Shown: positions 42,495-52,449, numbered from the stretch's first letter. The stretch is 64,000 nucleotides of DNA from an uncultured Verrucomicrobiales bacterium (GCA_937922595.1 CALAIY010000029.1:29751-93750); one strand, 5' to 3'. Made by a program: numbers and translations. Notes: a model not told the origin generated them from the letters alone.

Positions 42495-45047
42495 ATGACA
42501 TATCCCATCTCAACAAAACCCCTGAGCGCTCCGTTGCTCGGTGTGGCCGCAGTCGGCCTGCTGCTTGTATCGCAGCCGACTCTTCTTGCTGGTTCTGGTG
42601 GCTACGGCGTTTCCGGTATCGCGGAACGTGAGCTAGTTCGCCGCCAAAATGCGATTGCCGAAGCTGATGCTGCCGTTGTTGAGGGTAACCGGCTTTATGA
42701 TCAGGGTGATTACGAAGGTGCCATTGGTGAGTATGGCAAGGCGCTCTCTCTTTATCCTGATGCGCCAGTTGTTGCCGCGCGTCGCCAAACCGCAATTGCT
42801 TCCTACGCGGATGCAAGTGTGGAGCTTGCGCAGCAGCGTGCGGACAATGGTGAATACGACAATGCTCGTAATCTTCTCAATACCGTTCTTTCCGATGAAT
42901 ATGATCCGGATAACAGCGATGCGAAGGAGCTTCTTGAGAATATGAAGGATCCCGATCGCTTCAATCCTTCAAATACTGCCGAACATATGGCAAACGTTCA
43001 GGAAGTTAAGCGTTTGCTTAAGCTTGCGAAAGGAAGCTATGATTTGGGTAATTTCGATGATGCTCGCAATTCGCTTAACCAGGTTTTAGTTGTTGATCGC
43101 TATAACACTGCGGCTCGCCGCCAGCTTGAAAAGCTTGAGCGACGTGTTTCGCTTCATCATGAATCAAGCCGCGATCACACACGGGCTGCGATGATTCGTG
43201 CTGTTGATGAGCTTTGGGAAACATACGTGCCGGATTCAAGTCTTAGCGGTGACGACGAAGAGTTTATCGGAGAAGTCGATGGAAGCGTTGCTACTTCTCA
43301 GAAGTTGAAGCAAATTCGTCTTCCACTCATCTCACTTGATGAGGCAACGATTCAGGAGGCCGTGGATCTCCTTCGTATCCAGAGTATTCAATATGATACC
43401 ACAGGTGTTGGTGATAAGGGCGTTAATATCGTAATTAAGGAGGGATCTAGCGGCGACGCTACTGCATCTGTGGCAAATAAGCGTATCACGCTCAATCTTA
43501 CGGATGTCCCACTTGAGGAGGCCCTAAAGTATATTACGGATCTCGGCGGTCTTCGTTATCGTGTTGAGCCTTTCGCGGTTGTCGTTGTTCCTGCAGATGA
43601 TACGGGGCTTGAGCTAATTACTCGTGTCTTCCGTGTTCCGCCTACGTTCACTTCTGGTGGTGGCGGTGATGATGGTGCGACTGACGATGCAGACCCATTT
43701 GCAGACCCCTCAGCAAGTGCTGGTCCCTCCCTTATTGCTCCACGTAACGCGAAAGAGATTCTTTCGGAAGCTGGTGTGACCTTCCCAGAAGGATCTAGCG
43801 CCTTTTTTGATCGAGCTACTTCGCGCCTCATCCTGCGTAATACGCCGAATAACATCGACCTCGCTTCTCAGTATGTCGAAACGATTCGCCGTAACGGCCA
43901 GACTCAGATCTTCATCACGACTAAGTTTGTTGAAGTGACCCAAGAGAATACCGAAGAACTTGGATTTGATTGGCTTCTCGGCCAGTTCAACATTCCAAGT
44001 TCGGATCGCGTATTCGGAGGTGGTGGAACTGCCGGTAATGCGGCTACTGGTTCTGTTGGAACCACAGAATTTCCATTCGCCCGTCCTGGCAGTGATGTCC
44101 CTATTGGAGGAAATCCAATTAGCCGGGGGCTTCGCTTTGGATCAGAGGCAATCACAAATAATGCGATTGATGGTCTCATTCGCCAGCAGGCAGATGTAGT
44201 CTCAAGCGTTTCTCCAGGAATTGCTACGATCGCTGGTGTCTTCACTGATCCACAGTTCCAGGTGGTCATTCGGGCTCTCGATCAAAAAAAGGGTGTCGAT
44301 CTCATGTCTGCGCCGAGTATCGTGACTCGTTCCGGTCAGCGAGCTAGTATCCAGGTGATTCGCGAGTTCATCTACCCAACTGAGTTTGATCCACCGGAAA
44401 TTCCGCAGACTTTTGGAGGTGGTGGAAACAACAACGGAGGCGGTGCATTGAACCCGTTTGTGGGACAATCTGCTTCGGTATCTTCTTTCCCGGTCACGCC
44501 TACGACTCCGACTTCTTTCGAAATGCGTCCTACGGGAGTGACTCTGGAAGTTGATCCTACGATCGGACCTGATGGTTATACGATCGACCTGAATCTTGCT
44601 CCTGAAGTTGTTGAGTTCGAAGGATTCATTAACTACGGAAGTCCTATTCAATCAGGCGGCACCAACTCGCTTGGACAGGCTACCACGATTGTTCTTACTG
44701 ATAACAAGATCGAGCAGCCTGTATTCTCTGTCCGCAGAGTGTCTACTGCGGTTACGATATGGGACGGGCAGACTGTCGCTATTGGTGGCTTGATTCGTGA
44801 AGACGTTCAGATTGTAGAGGACAAAGTGCCTCTTCTTGGTGATCTTCCTCTCTTGGGGCGTCTCTTTCGCACCAAAGCTGATAATCACTTCAAGCGTAAC
44901 CTGATGATCTTCGTGACTGCGACGTTGATTGACCCAGCAGGTCAGCGGATCAACCAGCCTACCACGCGCTCTGGCGATGGTAGTGATCCAGAGCCAACTC
45001 TATTCGATGAGCCAATCCTCGATGACGTTGAGATTTTCACGAAGTGA
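42495..45047 (+). CDS. Secretin (Amuc_1098/PilQ/GspD-like)
   Basis: An 850-residue outer-membrane pore protein with a signal peptide (about 1-34). TPR-like helices follow (EGNRLYDQGDYEGAIGEYGK, 60-225), then N-type periplasmic domains (PLISLDEATIQEAVDLLRIQ, LNLTDVPLEEALKYITDLGG) and the secretin domain. In the latter are VTQENTEELGFDWLL, a long insertion and the C-terminal signature VAIGGLIREDVQIVEDKVPL followed by LGDLPLLGRLFR and NLMIFVTATLIDP. It should form the pore for a type IV-pilus or type II-like machine together with the four preceding genes. Its stop is 18 bp before a strong terminator. Pilin and ATPase genes must lie elsewhere. Confidence 0.93.
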   Translation: MTYPISTKPLSAPLLGVAAVGLLLVSQPTLLAGSGGYGVSGIAERELVRRQNAIAEADAAVVEGNRLYDQGDYEGAIGEYGKALSLYPDAPVVAARRQTAIASYADASVELAQQRADNGEYDNARNLLNTVLSDEYDPDNSDAKELLENMKDPDRFNPSNTAEHMANVQEVKRLLKLAKGSYDLGNFDDARNSLNQVLVVDRYNTAARRQLEKLERRVSLHHESSRDHTRAAMIRAVDELWETYVPDSSLSGDDEEFIGEVDGSVATSQKLKQIRLPLISLDEATIQEAVDLLRIQSIQYDTTGVGDKGVNIVIKEGSSGDATASVANKRITLNLTDVPLEEALKYITDLGGLRYRVEPFAVVVVPADDTGLELITRVFRVPPTFTSGGGGDDGATDDADPFADPSASAGPSLIAPRNAKEILSEAGVTFPEGSSAFFDRATSRLILRNTPNNIDLASQYVETIRRNGQTQIFITTKFVEVTQENTEELGFDWLLGQFNIPSSDRVFGGGGTAGNAATGSVGTTEFPFARPGSDVPIGGNPISRGLRFGSEAITNNAIDGLIRQQADVVSSVSPGIATIAGVFTDPQFQVVIRALDQKKGVDLMSAPSIVTRSGQRASIQVIREFIYPTEFDPPEIPQTFGGGGNNNGGGALNPFVGQSASVSSFPVTPTTPTSFEMRPTGVTLEVDPTIGPDGYTIDLNLAPEVVEFEGFINYGSPIQSGGTNSLGQATTIVLTDNKIEQPVFSVRRVSTAVTIWDGQTVAIGGLIREDVQIVEDKVPLLGDLPLLGRLFRTKADNHFKRNLMIFVTATLIDPAGQRINQPTTRSGDGSDPEPTLFDEPILDDVEIFTK

Positions 45048-45065
45048 TCTGATTTAATTTATTGG

Positions 45066-45100
45066 AAAGGCGGAAAGGGGAAACCCTTTCCGCCTTTTTT
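45066..45100 (+). terminator. Strong intrinsic terminator after the secretin gene
   Basis: A perfect 14-bp stem AAAGGCGGAAAGGG / CCCTTTCCGCCTTT closes a GAAA tetraloop and ends in a run of six T. It sits between the secretin stop and the coaE start and ends the pilus transcript. Confidence 0.95.
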
Positions 45101-45113
45101 GTGATAGAGGCTT

Positions 45114-45749
45114 ATGCTGACAACGCTGATCATCACTGGTGGGATTGCTACGGGGAAATCCACGTTTTGCGGTTCGCTAAAATCGCTTAGCGAGGGGAGG
45201 GACGTGTCATTTTTTGATGCGGATACGAGCGTCCACGAGCTGTTGACAAGGCCTGATGTCGCGCGGACAATCAGTGACGAATTTGGCTCGACCGTGATTG
45301 GTTCGGATGGAGCTATTTCGCGACCCGCACTGCGGGAAGCCGTGTTCGCACGTTCGCCTGCTGAAATTCAAGGGGCGCGCAAAAGGCTCGAAGCGATCCT
45401 CCACCCGTTGGTGAGGGATGATTACCGCTCCGCTCTCGAGACTGCGAAGGGCAATCACCCGAGCGGATTGTTTATTGCTGATATTCCTTTGTACTTCGAA
45501 TCTGAAACAGGAGCTTACTGCTCTGATCACGTTGCCGTTGTCGCCTGCTCTCCTGAGGTGCAGCGTGAGCGGGTGCTTGTTCGAGGAGGCGAACGCGGAG
45601 TTTCTGAATCTGATTCGCTAGCTCTCATTGCGGCGCAACGACCTATTATGGAAAAGGTCGATGCTGCCGATTATGTTGTCTGGAATGACGGCCACCCCAG
45701 CGCTCTTGAAGTGCAGGCTGAGTATCTCACCGGCCTCTTTTCTAATTAA
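45114..45749 (+). CDS. coaE: Dephospho-CoA kinase
   Basis: A 211-residue P-loop kinase for the last step of CoA synthesis. It has P-loop TGGIATGKST (K15), the acidic FFDADTSVHELL, HPLVR in the CoA-binding part, and DIPLYFESE, matching the D(V/I)PLL(F/Y)E motif. The Arg-rich lid R(...)ERVLVRGG follows. The length is typical. It begins a plus-strand group with rho and rnd; rho starts 14 bp later. Confidence 0.93.
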   Translation: MLTTLIITGGIATGKSTFCGSLKSLSEGRDVSFFDADTSVHELLTRPDVARTISDEFGSTVIGSDGAISRPALREAVFARSPAEIQGARKRLEAILHPLVRDDYRSALETAKGNHPSGLFIADIPLYFESETGAYCSDHVAVVACSPEVQRERVLVRGGERGVSESDSLALIAAQRPIMEKVDAADYVVWNDGHPSALEVQAEYLTGLFSN

Positions 45750-45763
45750 TTACCGAATACCTT

Positions 45764-47128
45764 ATGACCACGACTGAACCAGCCGAGGCTCCTTCTAACG
45801 ATAGCGAAGCTCCGCCCGAAAATGGTGTTGAGCCGCAGAAGGAAAAACCGCCCATTCCCGAATTTATTGATCTGAATGAGTTTCAGAATCAGAGCCTCGT
45901 CGAGCTGTTTAATCTAGGCTCTGAACTTGGCCTTCGAGTGGGAGGTGTTCGTTCGAAGCATCAGCTTGTTTTCGAGATCTTGAGATTTTACGGAAAGAAG
46001 GGTGCTCGGATTGAAGCGACGGGTATTTTTGAGCCAGGGCGTGATGCTTTTGGGTTTCTCCGCTGGGCGGAGTATAATTTTGCGTCTACGCAGGATAGTA
46101 TTTATCTAACGCCGCAGCTGATCAAAGAGTTTCGCCTTCGTCCTGCGACTAAGGTGAAGGTGCTTTTGCGGAAGCCTCGGGATAAAGATAAGTATTTATC
46201 GGCGGAGTCGTTTCTTGAGATCGAGGATGTGCCGGTGGAGTCTTGGGAGCAGTCTCCCTCCTTTGATGGCCTGACGCCGCTTTCTCCTCGGGAACGGCTT
46301 ATTCTCGAGGATGTCGATACGAAGGCTGTGGGACCTCGCGTGGTTGATATTATTGCTCCGCTAGGTAAAGGGCAGCGTGGTTTGATCTGCGCGCCACCAC
46401 GGGGAGGGAAGACGATCCTTCTCAAAGATATTGCGAAATCGCTAAAGAAGAATCATCCCGAGGTGGAGCTTGTGATTCTGTTGCTTGATGAGCGTCCCGA
46501 GGAGGTGACGGATTTTGAGGAGAACGTGGATGTAGATATCTATAGTTCGACGTTTGATGAAAATCCTAGCCGACACATTCAGGTGGCGGAGCTTGTTTCT
46601 GAGCGTGCGAAGCGCCTTGTGGAGACGGGGAAAGATGTGGTGATCTTATTGGATAGCCTCACGCGCCTTTCGCGCAGCTACAATGCTGCGCAGGGAGGTA
46701 AGGGAGGGATTCTCTCTGGAGGTATTCATAAGCAGGCGCTTGAGAAGCCGCGGCGCTTTTTTGGCTCGGCGCGTAATGTAGAGAATGGCGGCTCGTTGAC
46801 TATTTTGGCGACCGCATTGATCGAGACGGAGAACCGGATGGATGAGGTGATTTTCGAGGAGTTTAAAGGCACTGGTAATATGGAGATTCAGCTTGATCGC
46901 GAGCTGGTGGAGCGCCGTGTTTTCCCTGCGATACACATCCAGAAATCTGCGACTCGGAAAGATGATCTGCTTTACCATCCTGATGAGTTTAAGCGGATTG
47001 GTATGATTCGCCGGCAGTTGGCTCAGGTTCCCGCTTTTGAGGCGATGGAATTTCTTATTAAAAATATCGTCCGCACGAATACGAATGCGGAGCTTTTGCT
47101 TACCGGACTCAAAGAGGGACGGCGCTAG
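45764..47128 (+). CDS. rho: Transcription termination factor Rho
   Basis: A 454-residue hexameric RNA helicase. After a Glu/Pro-rich leader of about 35 residues come the Rho N-domain ([20 protein letters not shown]), the RNA-binding cold-shock fold ([20 protein letters not shown]) and the ATPase domain. Walker A is [12 protein letters not shown] and Walker B is [29 protein letters not shown] and the C-terminal [15 protein letters not shown] are also typical. The coaE-rho-rnd spacing (14 and 27 bp) suggests one transcript. Confidence 0.97.
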   Translation: MTTTEPAEAPSNDSEAPPENGVEPQKEKPPIPEFIDLNEFQNQSLVELFNLGSELGLRVGGVRSKHQLVFEILRFYGKKGARIEATGIFEPGRDAFGFLRWAEYNFASTQDSIYLTPQLIKEFRLRPATKVKVLLRKPRDKDKYLSAESFLEIEDVPVESWEQSPSFDGLTPLSPRERLILEDVDTKAVGPRVVDIIAPLGKGQRGLICAPPRGGKTILLKDIAKSLKKNHPEVELVILLLDERPEEVTDFEENVDVDIYSSTFDENPSRHIQVAELVSERAKRLVETGKDVVILLDSLTRLSRSYNAAQGGKGGILSGGIHKQALEKPRRFFGSARNVENGGSLTILATALIETENRMDEVIFEEFKGTGNMEIQLDRELVERRVFPAIHIQKSATRKDDLLYHPDEFKRIGMIRRQLAQVPAFEAMEFLIKNIVRTNTNAELLLTGLKEGRR

Positions 47129-47155
47129 GCTGCTCTTCGAACATTTATCGACTTC

Positions 47156-48367
47156 ATGGAAACAGCCCCCCCTATTGCTGACGCGCCCCCCGAACCGAAG
47201 CCTGAGCCACTTGCTCCGGTGCCAGTATCACCGGATACTTTCCGGTGGGTTCGGGATAATGATGCGCTCGTGACATTTATTGATCGCGTGCAGAAGAGTG
47301 GTGCCGAGCGTGGTGAGGATCCAGTAGTGGTGGCTCTCGATACAGAGGCTGATTCGCTTCATTCGTATCAGGAGAAGCTTTGTTTAGTGCAGTTTGCCGA
47401 TGGTGAGGAGCTTGCGCTGATTGATCCTCTTGAAATTTCGGAGCTCCAGCCGCTTGGAGACCTTGCTGCGAATTCGGTGATTTGGCTTCATGGTGCTGAT
47501 TTTGATATGCGGATGTTGAAGCGGACTTTTGGTGTTGTTCCGTTTCGGGTTTGGGATACGCAGGTCGCGGCGCGTCTTTTGGGGTTCCAAAAGTTTGGTC
47601 TGGCGGCGATGATTGAGGTGGTGTTTGGAGTGACGCTTTCGAAGTCTTCCCAGCGTGCGGATTGGGGGAAACGTCCTCTTACGGAAAAGATGACGGAGTA
47701 TGCGCTGAATGATGTGCGGTACATGCTTCCGCTGGCTGATTATTTGATGGGGGAGCTTGAGAAAAAGAACCGGGTTGCGTGGTTTGAAGAGTCTTGTGAG
47801 GCGGCGCGTCAGACGGTGATTGATCGGGAGGATAAAAGTAAGGATGATGTGTGGCGGATTTCTGGCTGGGGGAAGCTTTCTCCGAGGGGATTGGCATATC
47901 TTCGGGAATTGTGGTTTTGGCGTGATGGTGAGGCGGAGCGTCTTGATCGGCCTGCCTTCAAGGTGATGAATAATGAATGGATTTCGAAGATGGCGCACTC
48001 TTTGGCTAAAGAGGGACATGCGGAGATTCCGCAATTCGTGCGTCCGCAGCAGCGACGTAGGCTTCTTGATGTAATTAAGAAGGCTCGTGAGATTCCTCAG
48101 GAAGATTGGCCGAAGAAAAAGCGCCCAGGCGGCCGGGGGCATAAGGAAGAGAATGAAGCTGGCTATAAAATTCTGCGTAAGAAGCGGGATGAAGTGGCGG
48201 CGGAATTGGGAATTGATCAAACGCTGCTCGCTACTCGGGCGACGCTTGAGCGCCTTTCGGTGGCTCCTGAAGATGTCTCTGAAGTGTTGCTCAATTGGCA
48301 GCGTGAGGTGCTATTTCCAGAGGGTGTGGAGGTGGTGCTTAATGCCTCATCACCTGCTGAGGTGTAA
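47156..48367 (+). CDS. rnd: Ribonuclease D (DEDD exonuclease with HRDC domain)
   Basis: A 403-residue 3'-5' exoribonuclease. After a Pro-rich leader (about 1-35) the DEDDy motifs appear: ExoI ALDTEADSLHSY, ExoII WLHGADFDMRMLKR, ExoIII YALNDVRYMLPLADYL with the Tyr. The HRDC region follows (ELWFWRDGEAERLDRPAFKV, about 245-330). A Lys/Arg-rich C-terminal part (DWPKKKRPGGRGHKEE) may aid RNA binding. It is the last gene of the coaE-rho-rnd group and meets a convergent gene 8 bp later. Confidence 0.92.
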   Translation: METAPPIADAPPEPKPEPLAPVPVSPDTFRWVRDNDALVTFIDRVQKSGAERGEDPVVVALDTEADSLHSYQEKLCLVQFADGEELALIDPLEISELQPLGDLAANSVIWLHGADFDMRMLKRTFGVVPFRVWDTQVAARLLGFQKFGLAAMIEVVFGVTLSKSSQRADWGKRPLTEKMTEYALNDVRYMLPLADYLMGELEKKNRVAWFEESCEAARQTVIDREDKSKDDVWRISGWGKLSPRGLAYLRELWFWRDGEAERLDRPAFKVMNNEWISKMAHSLAKEGHAEIPQFVRPQQRRRLLDVIKKAREIPQEDWPKKKRPGGRGHKEENEAGYKILRKKRDEVAAELGIDQTLLATRATLERLSVAPEDVSEVLLNWQREVLFPEGVEVVLNASSPAEV

Positions 48368-48375
48368 TCGTTTCG

Positions 48376-49149
48376 TCAGCAATGAGGGGGTGCAGATTCG
48401 GGCTCGACGGTGATGATGGTGCCGAGGGTGTGGGATTTGCCTGGGGCTAGGGTGATGGTGTCTTTTCCGGTGTTTACGGATTCGATGCAGACCATTTCTT
48501 GGTAGGCTTTGTTGGGGAAGTCTTGGATGGTGGCGGCTCCGGATTTCCAGGGATTCCAGATGGCGATTGTGTGGCTGCCTTGGCGGGCGATGCGGAGGGT
48601 TCTGCTGAGGGTGGGGTCGTGGAGGAGGGTGTCTTTGGTGGTATTTTCGAGTTCGATATCGATTGGTTGGTCGATCGTTCCGATATCGGTGATGGTGGTT
48701 TTTGTGATGTCGCCGATGTGAAGGTAGGTGTGGAGGCCTCCGCCGATGGTGAAGGGAGTTTTCCCGGTGTTTTTGGTGGTGAGTTGTACGGAGAGTGAGG
48801 TCTCGGTGAGGACGATGTGTTGGGTGACTTCGCAGGGGTGGTTCCAGAGGTGGGGATGGGCGGCGGGGTCTTGGAGGCGGAGGGTGGCGTGTGATTCTTG
48901 GATGTCGGTGGCTTCCCAAGGGGCGGTGCGGGCGAAGCCGTGATTGGGCTTGGTGGGGTCTTCTGGGTGGATGTAGAACCAGGGCCAGCAGATGGGAATG
49001 CCTCCACGTATGGCGGTGCCTTCTTGGAAGATTGCGTCGGGGCTGAGCCAGAGGACGGGGTATGGGGAATTACTTGAGGTGAAGCCGATGACTTGGCCGC
49101 CGTGGAGGGAGATGGGGGCGAAGGCTTCGCCGCAGTGGAGTTGGATCAT
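48376..49149 (-). CDS. D-hexose-6-phosphate mutarotase (YeaD-like aldose epimerase family)
   Basis: The ATG at 49149 overlaps the rluD-type stop as ATGA and gives 257 residues; a start 18 bp earlier would overlap more. The galactose-mutarotase fold is shown by GQVIGF, AIRGGIPICWPWFYIHPEDP, NHGFARTAPWE (catalytic His region), GGGLHTYLHIGD and NPWKSGAATIQDFPNKAYQE followed by MVCIES. The family interconverts anomers of hexose-6-phosphates. The RGG(I/V)P.CWPWFG pattern is the YeaD branch. Coupling to a pseudouridine synthase has no obvious functional sense. Confidence 0.9.
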   Translation of the reverse strand: MIQLHCGEAFAPISLHGGQVIGFTSSNSPYPVLWLSPDAIFQEGTAIRGGIPICWPWFYIHPEDPTKPNHGFARTAPWEATDIQESHATLRLQDPAAHPHLWNHPCEVTQHIVLTETSLSVQLTTKNTGKTPFTIGGGLHTYLHIGDITKTTITDIGTIDQPIDIELENTTKDTLLHDPTLSRTLRIARQGSHTIAIWNPWKSGAATIQDFPNKAYQEMVCIESVNTGKDTITLAPGKSHTLGTIITVEPESAPPHC

Positions 49150-50075
49150 GGGAGACGATGAGTCCATTTATGGAATTCTTCTGGAATGGGTGCTTCGTAA
49201 TTTAGCGGTGTGCCTGTCTTTGGGTGGGTGATGCCCAATTTCCAGGCGTGGAGCATGAGGCGATTAGTCTCGGATGATGGCTTGCCGTAGATTGGATCGC
49301 CGAGGAGGGGGGCGATGAGGTGCTTCATGTGGACGCGAATTTGGTGGGTGCGCCCGGTGTGGAGATCGCAACGGATGAGGGCGGTGGTGCCGATTTGGGC
49401 GAGGACTTGGTAGGTGGTGCTGGCGGTTTTCCCGGAGCTGGAGGTATCGGGAAGGACTGCCATTTTTTGGCGGTTGTGCGGGGAGCGGCCGATGATGTTG
49501 GTGATGGTGCCGGAGGGGTCTTTGGGGATGCCGGTGGTGATGCAGAGATAGGTTTTGGAATTGGTGCGTTCGGCGAATTGTCGGGCGAGGTGTTCGTGGG
49601 ATTGGTCGTTGCGGGCGACGACCATGCAGCCGCTGGTGTCTTTATCGAGGCGGTGGACGATGCCGGGGCGATTGATTCCTCCGATGGAGGAGAGGGGGCC
49701 GAAGTGGTGGAGGAGGGCGTTTACGAGGGTGCCATCGGGATTGCCTGCTGCGGGGTGGACGACCATGCCGGGGGCTTTGTTGATGATGGCGAGATCGGAG
49801 TCTTCGTAGAGGATACTTAGGGGGATGTCTTGGGGGAGGGATTCTGCGGGGGCATCGGGTGGGATTTCGATGGTGATGTGGGCTCCTTGGGAGATGGTGG
49901 CTTTGGGCTTGGTGGTTTCGCCGTTGATGCGGATGTGGCCGGATTTTACGAGTCCTTGGAGCCTGGAGCGGGAGAATTCGGGGAGGTGGGTGGCGAGGAC
50001 GCGATCGAGTCGCTGGCCGGAATCGGCAGCGGATGCGGTGAAAGAAGAGGGTGGGTTGGGAGTTTCGTTGGGCAC
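49146..50075 (-). CDS. RluD-family 23S rRNA pseudouridine synthase
   Basis: A 309-residue protein. An S4 domain at about 20-70 (RLDRVLATHLPEFSRSRLQG, LVKSGHIRING) is followed by the RluA/RluC/RluD catalytic domain. This has LYEDSDLAIINKAPGMVVHP, the active-site IVHRLDKDTSG (D144), TYLCITTGIP, THQIRVHMKHL and PLLGDPIYG. S4 plus the HRLDKDTSG form favours RluD (U1911/1915/1917) over RluC, but this is not decisive. It is divergent from the kinase gene with only 25 bp between starts. Confidence 0.9.
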   Translation of the reverse strand: MPNETPNPPSSFTASAADSGQRLDRVLATHLPEFSRSRLQGLVKSGHIRINGETTKPKATISQGAHITIEIPPDAPAESLPQDIPLSILYEDSDLAIINKAPGMVVHPAAGNPDGTLVNALLHHFGPLSSIGGINRPGIVHRLDKDTSGCMVVARNDQSHEHLARQFAERTNSKTYLCITTGIPKDPSGTITNIIGRSPHNRQKMAVLPDTSSSGKTASTTYQVLAQIGTTALIRCDLHTGRTHQIRVHMKHLIAPLLGDPIYGKPSSETNRLMLHAWKLGITHPKTGTPLNYEAPIPEEFHKWTHRLP

Positions 50076-50100
50076 GGGAACGTGTTATGGGATCGGAGAG

Positions 50101-52422
50101 ATGCCGGATGATGAACCTCTTGTAAATGCCTGCCCTGCGTGTGCTGGGTTGATTGATGTGACGGAGGTAGAGCCGTATTCAAAGGTGGAGTGTCCTAATT
50201 GTGGGGATTACATTCGGGTGCGTGCGGAATTTAATCATTTTAAGATTGAGAAGCAGATTGGCGCGGGAGGGATGAGCCGGGTGTTTTTGGCGGAGGATTT
50301 GGCTTTGGGCCGGAAGGATGCGTTGAAAATTTTGAATAAGCTGCTGGGCGAGGATGCGGAGCGGGCGGCGCAATTTGAGCGGGAGGCGATGATTACGGCG
50401 TCGATCAGCCATCCGAATGTGGTGAAGGTATTTTCTGTAGGGACGGATCAGGGGCATTTTTATATTGCGATGGAGAATGTGGCGGGCGGGAGCTTGGAGG
50501 AGGTGATTTCGGAGAAGGGAAGGATGGAGGAGCTGAATGGGCTGGAGGTGGCGATCGGGGCGGCGCGCGGATTGCGTGCGGCGCATCTGGCTGGGCTGGT
50601 GCACCGGGATGTGAAGCCGGGGAATATTCTTTTGGCGGAGGATGGGACGCCAAAGATTGTGGATTTTGGATTGGCGCTTTTTTCGGATCGTGATGTTGAG
50701 CAGGATGATGGAGAGATCTGGGCGACGCCTTATTATGTGCCGCCGGAGGTGCTTGATCGGGCTCCGGATGATTTTCGTGGAGATATTTATAGTTTAGGGG
50801 CTTCTTTTTTCCATGCGTTGGCGGGGGAGCCTGCTTTTGCTGCGGATACGACTTCGGTGGCGGAGCTTAAGAGGCTTAAGGAGATGCCTGTAAGTCTTGC
50901 TGATTCGGCGCCGGATGTGTGTGCGGAGACGTGTGCGGTGATTGATCGGGCGATGGCGGTGAATCCGGATGAGCGGTTTGCTAGTTATGATGAACTTATC
51001 GAGCATTTAACGTATGCGGCTAAGTGCGTGAAGCGGGGGAAGGGAACGAAGGTGGTGAAGAAGAAGGCGAAATGGCTGCCGTGGGCGGCGGCTGGGGTGG
51101 TGGTGCTGGTGGTTGTTGCGGGGGTAGTGGGGCTGGCCGGAGGTGATGAAGAGGTGGCGCGGGTGGAGGAGCCGGAGTTATTCTTGGAAAATCTTGCGGG
51201 TGGCGAAACGGTTTCTCAACGATACTTGAAGGCTCGGAGGGCTCTTTCGGGAGGGAAGGTGAAGGTGGCGCGTGCGGCATTTGATGCGTTGGCTGGTGAT
51301 GATGTGGTGCCGGAGCCGACGAGGGGGTGGAGCCGCTACAATGCGGGAATTGCGGCGTTGCTTGATGATGATCGCGGGGGGGCGATGGCGGCTTTTGAGG
51401 CGTTGGGGGATAGTGCGAAGGTGGCGGTGGGGAGTGATGGAAAGGCGTTTTCTGCGGTGGTGGATGCGGTGATTTCCAAGCGGTTTCCGAGTGGGAGCGA
51501 GGGGCGCGAGGCGGCGATGCTGGCGGGCGGGCTTGCGGGATGGGTGGGAGAGGATGCGGATTGGGCGTTGCGGTGTTTGAATGGGTTTGTGGCAGCGGAA
51601 GATATGGGGGCGGAGGTGTGGTTGGAAAGTTACCGTCCGCTGGTGGCTCCGTATCTTCATGATTTGGGTGTGTTGGCTCCTTGGCTGAGTGATGATCTTG
51701 GTGAGCCTGGCGAAGGAATGGGAAAGCGGGTGCGTGCTGCGGTGGCGAAATTGAAATTAGATACGGGTGTGTCTGCTGAAGCTGGTGAAGCTCTTCGTGC
51801 TATGGCGGAGAAGTTAGATTTGGCGTATGCTGCAGCGCGTGTGCAGAAGGAGGCGATGAGTGATGAGGGTGCGGCAGAGGAAATTAAGATGTTGGGGGGG
51901 CTTGTGGTGGAGGCGCGGGGAAGGGTGAAGGGGTATGATTTTAGTGAAGGTCTTGAGTATGTGCGGGGTGGTGTGTGTCGATCGGTGCTTGGGAAGAAGG
52001 GGCTGAATGCATTGGTCGCTCGCTGGGAGGCTGCGGCGCAATTTCTCCCGATGCTGGCGGATGATTTGGTGGCTTTGAAGTATGCTGGTGGTGTGGTGCG
52101 GGGGACGGCTCCGGCTAGGGAAGGGGTGGTGTCTGGGGCGAAATCGGAGACGCTATTGCTGGCTACTGCGGGGGGGGAGGTGGAGGTGCGCTTTGAGGAT
52201 ATTTTGCCGGAAGAGCTTGTGCTGATGGCGGAGGCGGCGGCTGAAAAGATTGCGGATTCTTCGGCTTATTATGAGCGCCGGGAGCGAGCGGTTGCTTTTG
52301 CTCAGGTGGTTGCGGAGGGGGAGGATGGGGCACGCTGGGCAAACGAGCTTCGCAAGGTTCTCGCGGAGGAGCTGGTGCGGTTTCGCGAACGCGAGAAACT
52401 TCTTCGCGAACTTGGCTTGTAG
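50101..52422 (+). CDS. Zinc-ribbon Ser/Thr protein kinase with membrane segment
   Basis: The ATG at 50101 gives 773 residues; the longer frame is antisense to the rluD-type gene. The N-terminus is a zinc ribbon with CPAC (11, 14) and CPNC (31, 34). A Hanks-type kinase domain spans about 47-295: GAGGMSRVF, K76 in ALKIL, HRDVKPGN (D170), DFG (D188), ATPYYVPPEV and GDIYSLGASFFHAL. A transmembrane helix lies near 306-327 (WLPWAAAGVVVLVVVAGVVG), followed by a 440-residue helical extracytoplasmic part of unknown fold. Catalytic residues are all present. It is followed at 27 bp by a ClpX-like gene and then a cyclase-homology gene, so the three may form one signalling unit. Confidence 0.92.
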   Translation: MPDDEPLVNACPACAGLIDVTEVEPYSKVECPNCGDYIRVRAEFNHFKIEKQIGAGGMSRVFLAEDLALGRKDALKILNKLLGEDAERAAQFEREAMITASISHPNVVKVFSVGTDQGHFYIAMENVAGGSLEEVISEKGRMEELNGLEVAIGAARGLRAAHLAGLVHRDVKPGNILLAEDGTPKIVDFGLALFSDRDVEQDDGEIWATPYYVPPEVLDRAPDDFRGDIYSLGASFFHALAGEPAFAADTTSVAELKRLKEMPVSLADSAPDVCAETCAVIDRAMAVNPDERFASYDELIEHLTYAAKCVKRGKGTKVVKKKAKWLPWAAAGVVVLVVVAGVVGLAGGDEEVARVEEPELFLENLAGGETVSQRYLKARRALSGGKVKVARAAFDALAGDDVVPEPTRGWSRYNAGIAALLDDDRGGAMAAFEALGDSAKVAVGSDGKAFSAVVDAVISKRFPSGSEGREAAMLAGGLAGWVGEDADWALRCLNGFVAAEDMGAEVWLESYRPLVAPYLHDLGVLAPWLSDDLGEPGEGMGKRVRAAVAKLKLDTGVSAEAGEALRAMAEKLDLAYAAARVQKEAMSDEGAAEEIKMLGGLVVEARGRVKGYDFSEGLEYVRGGVCRSVLGKKGLNALVARWEAAAQFLPMLADDLVALKYAGGVVRGTAPAREGVVSGAKSETLLLATAGGEVEVRFEDILPEELVLMAEAAAEKIADSSAYYERRERAVAFAQVVAEGEDGARWANELRKVLAEELVRFREREKLLRELGL

Positions 52423-52449
52423 CGCTGGAATTTTGGGTAGGTTGCGTGG

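Noticed and set aside
49825..50100. Extension of the kinase frame upstream of 50101
   Set aside because: It is antisense to the rluD-type gene, and the zinc ribbon begins at the ATG at 50101.
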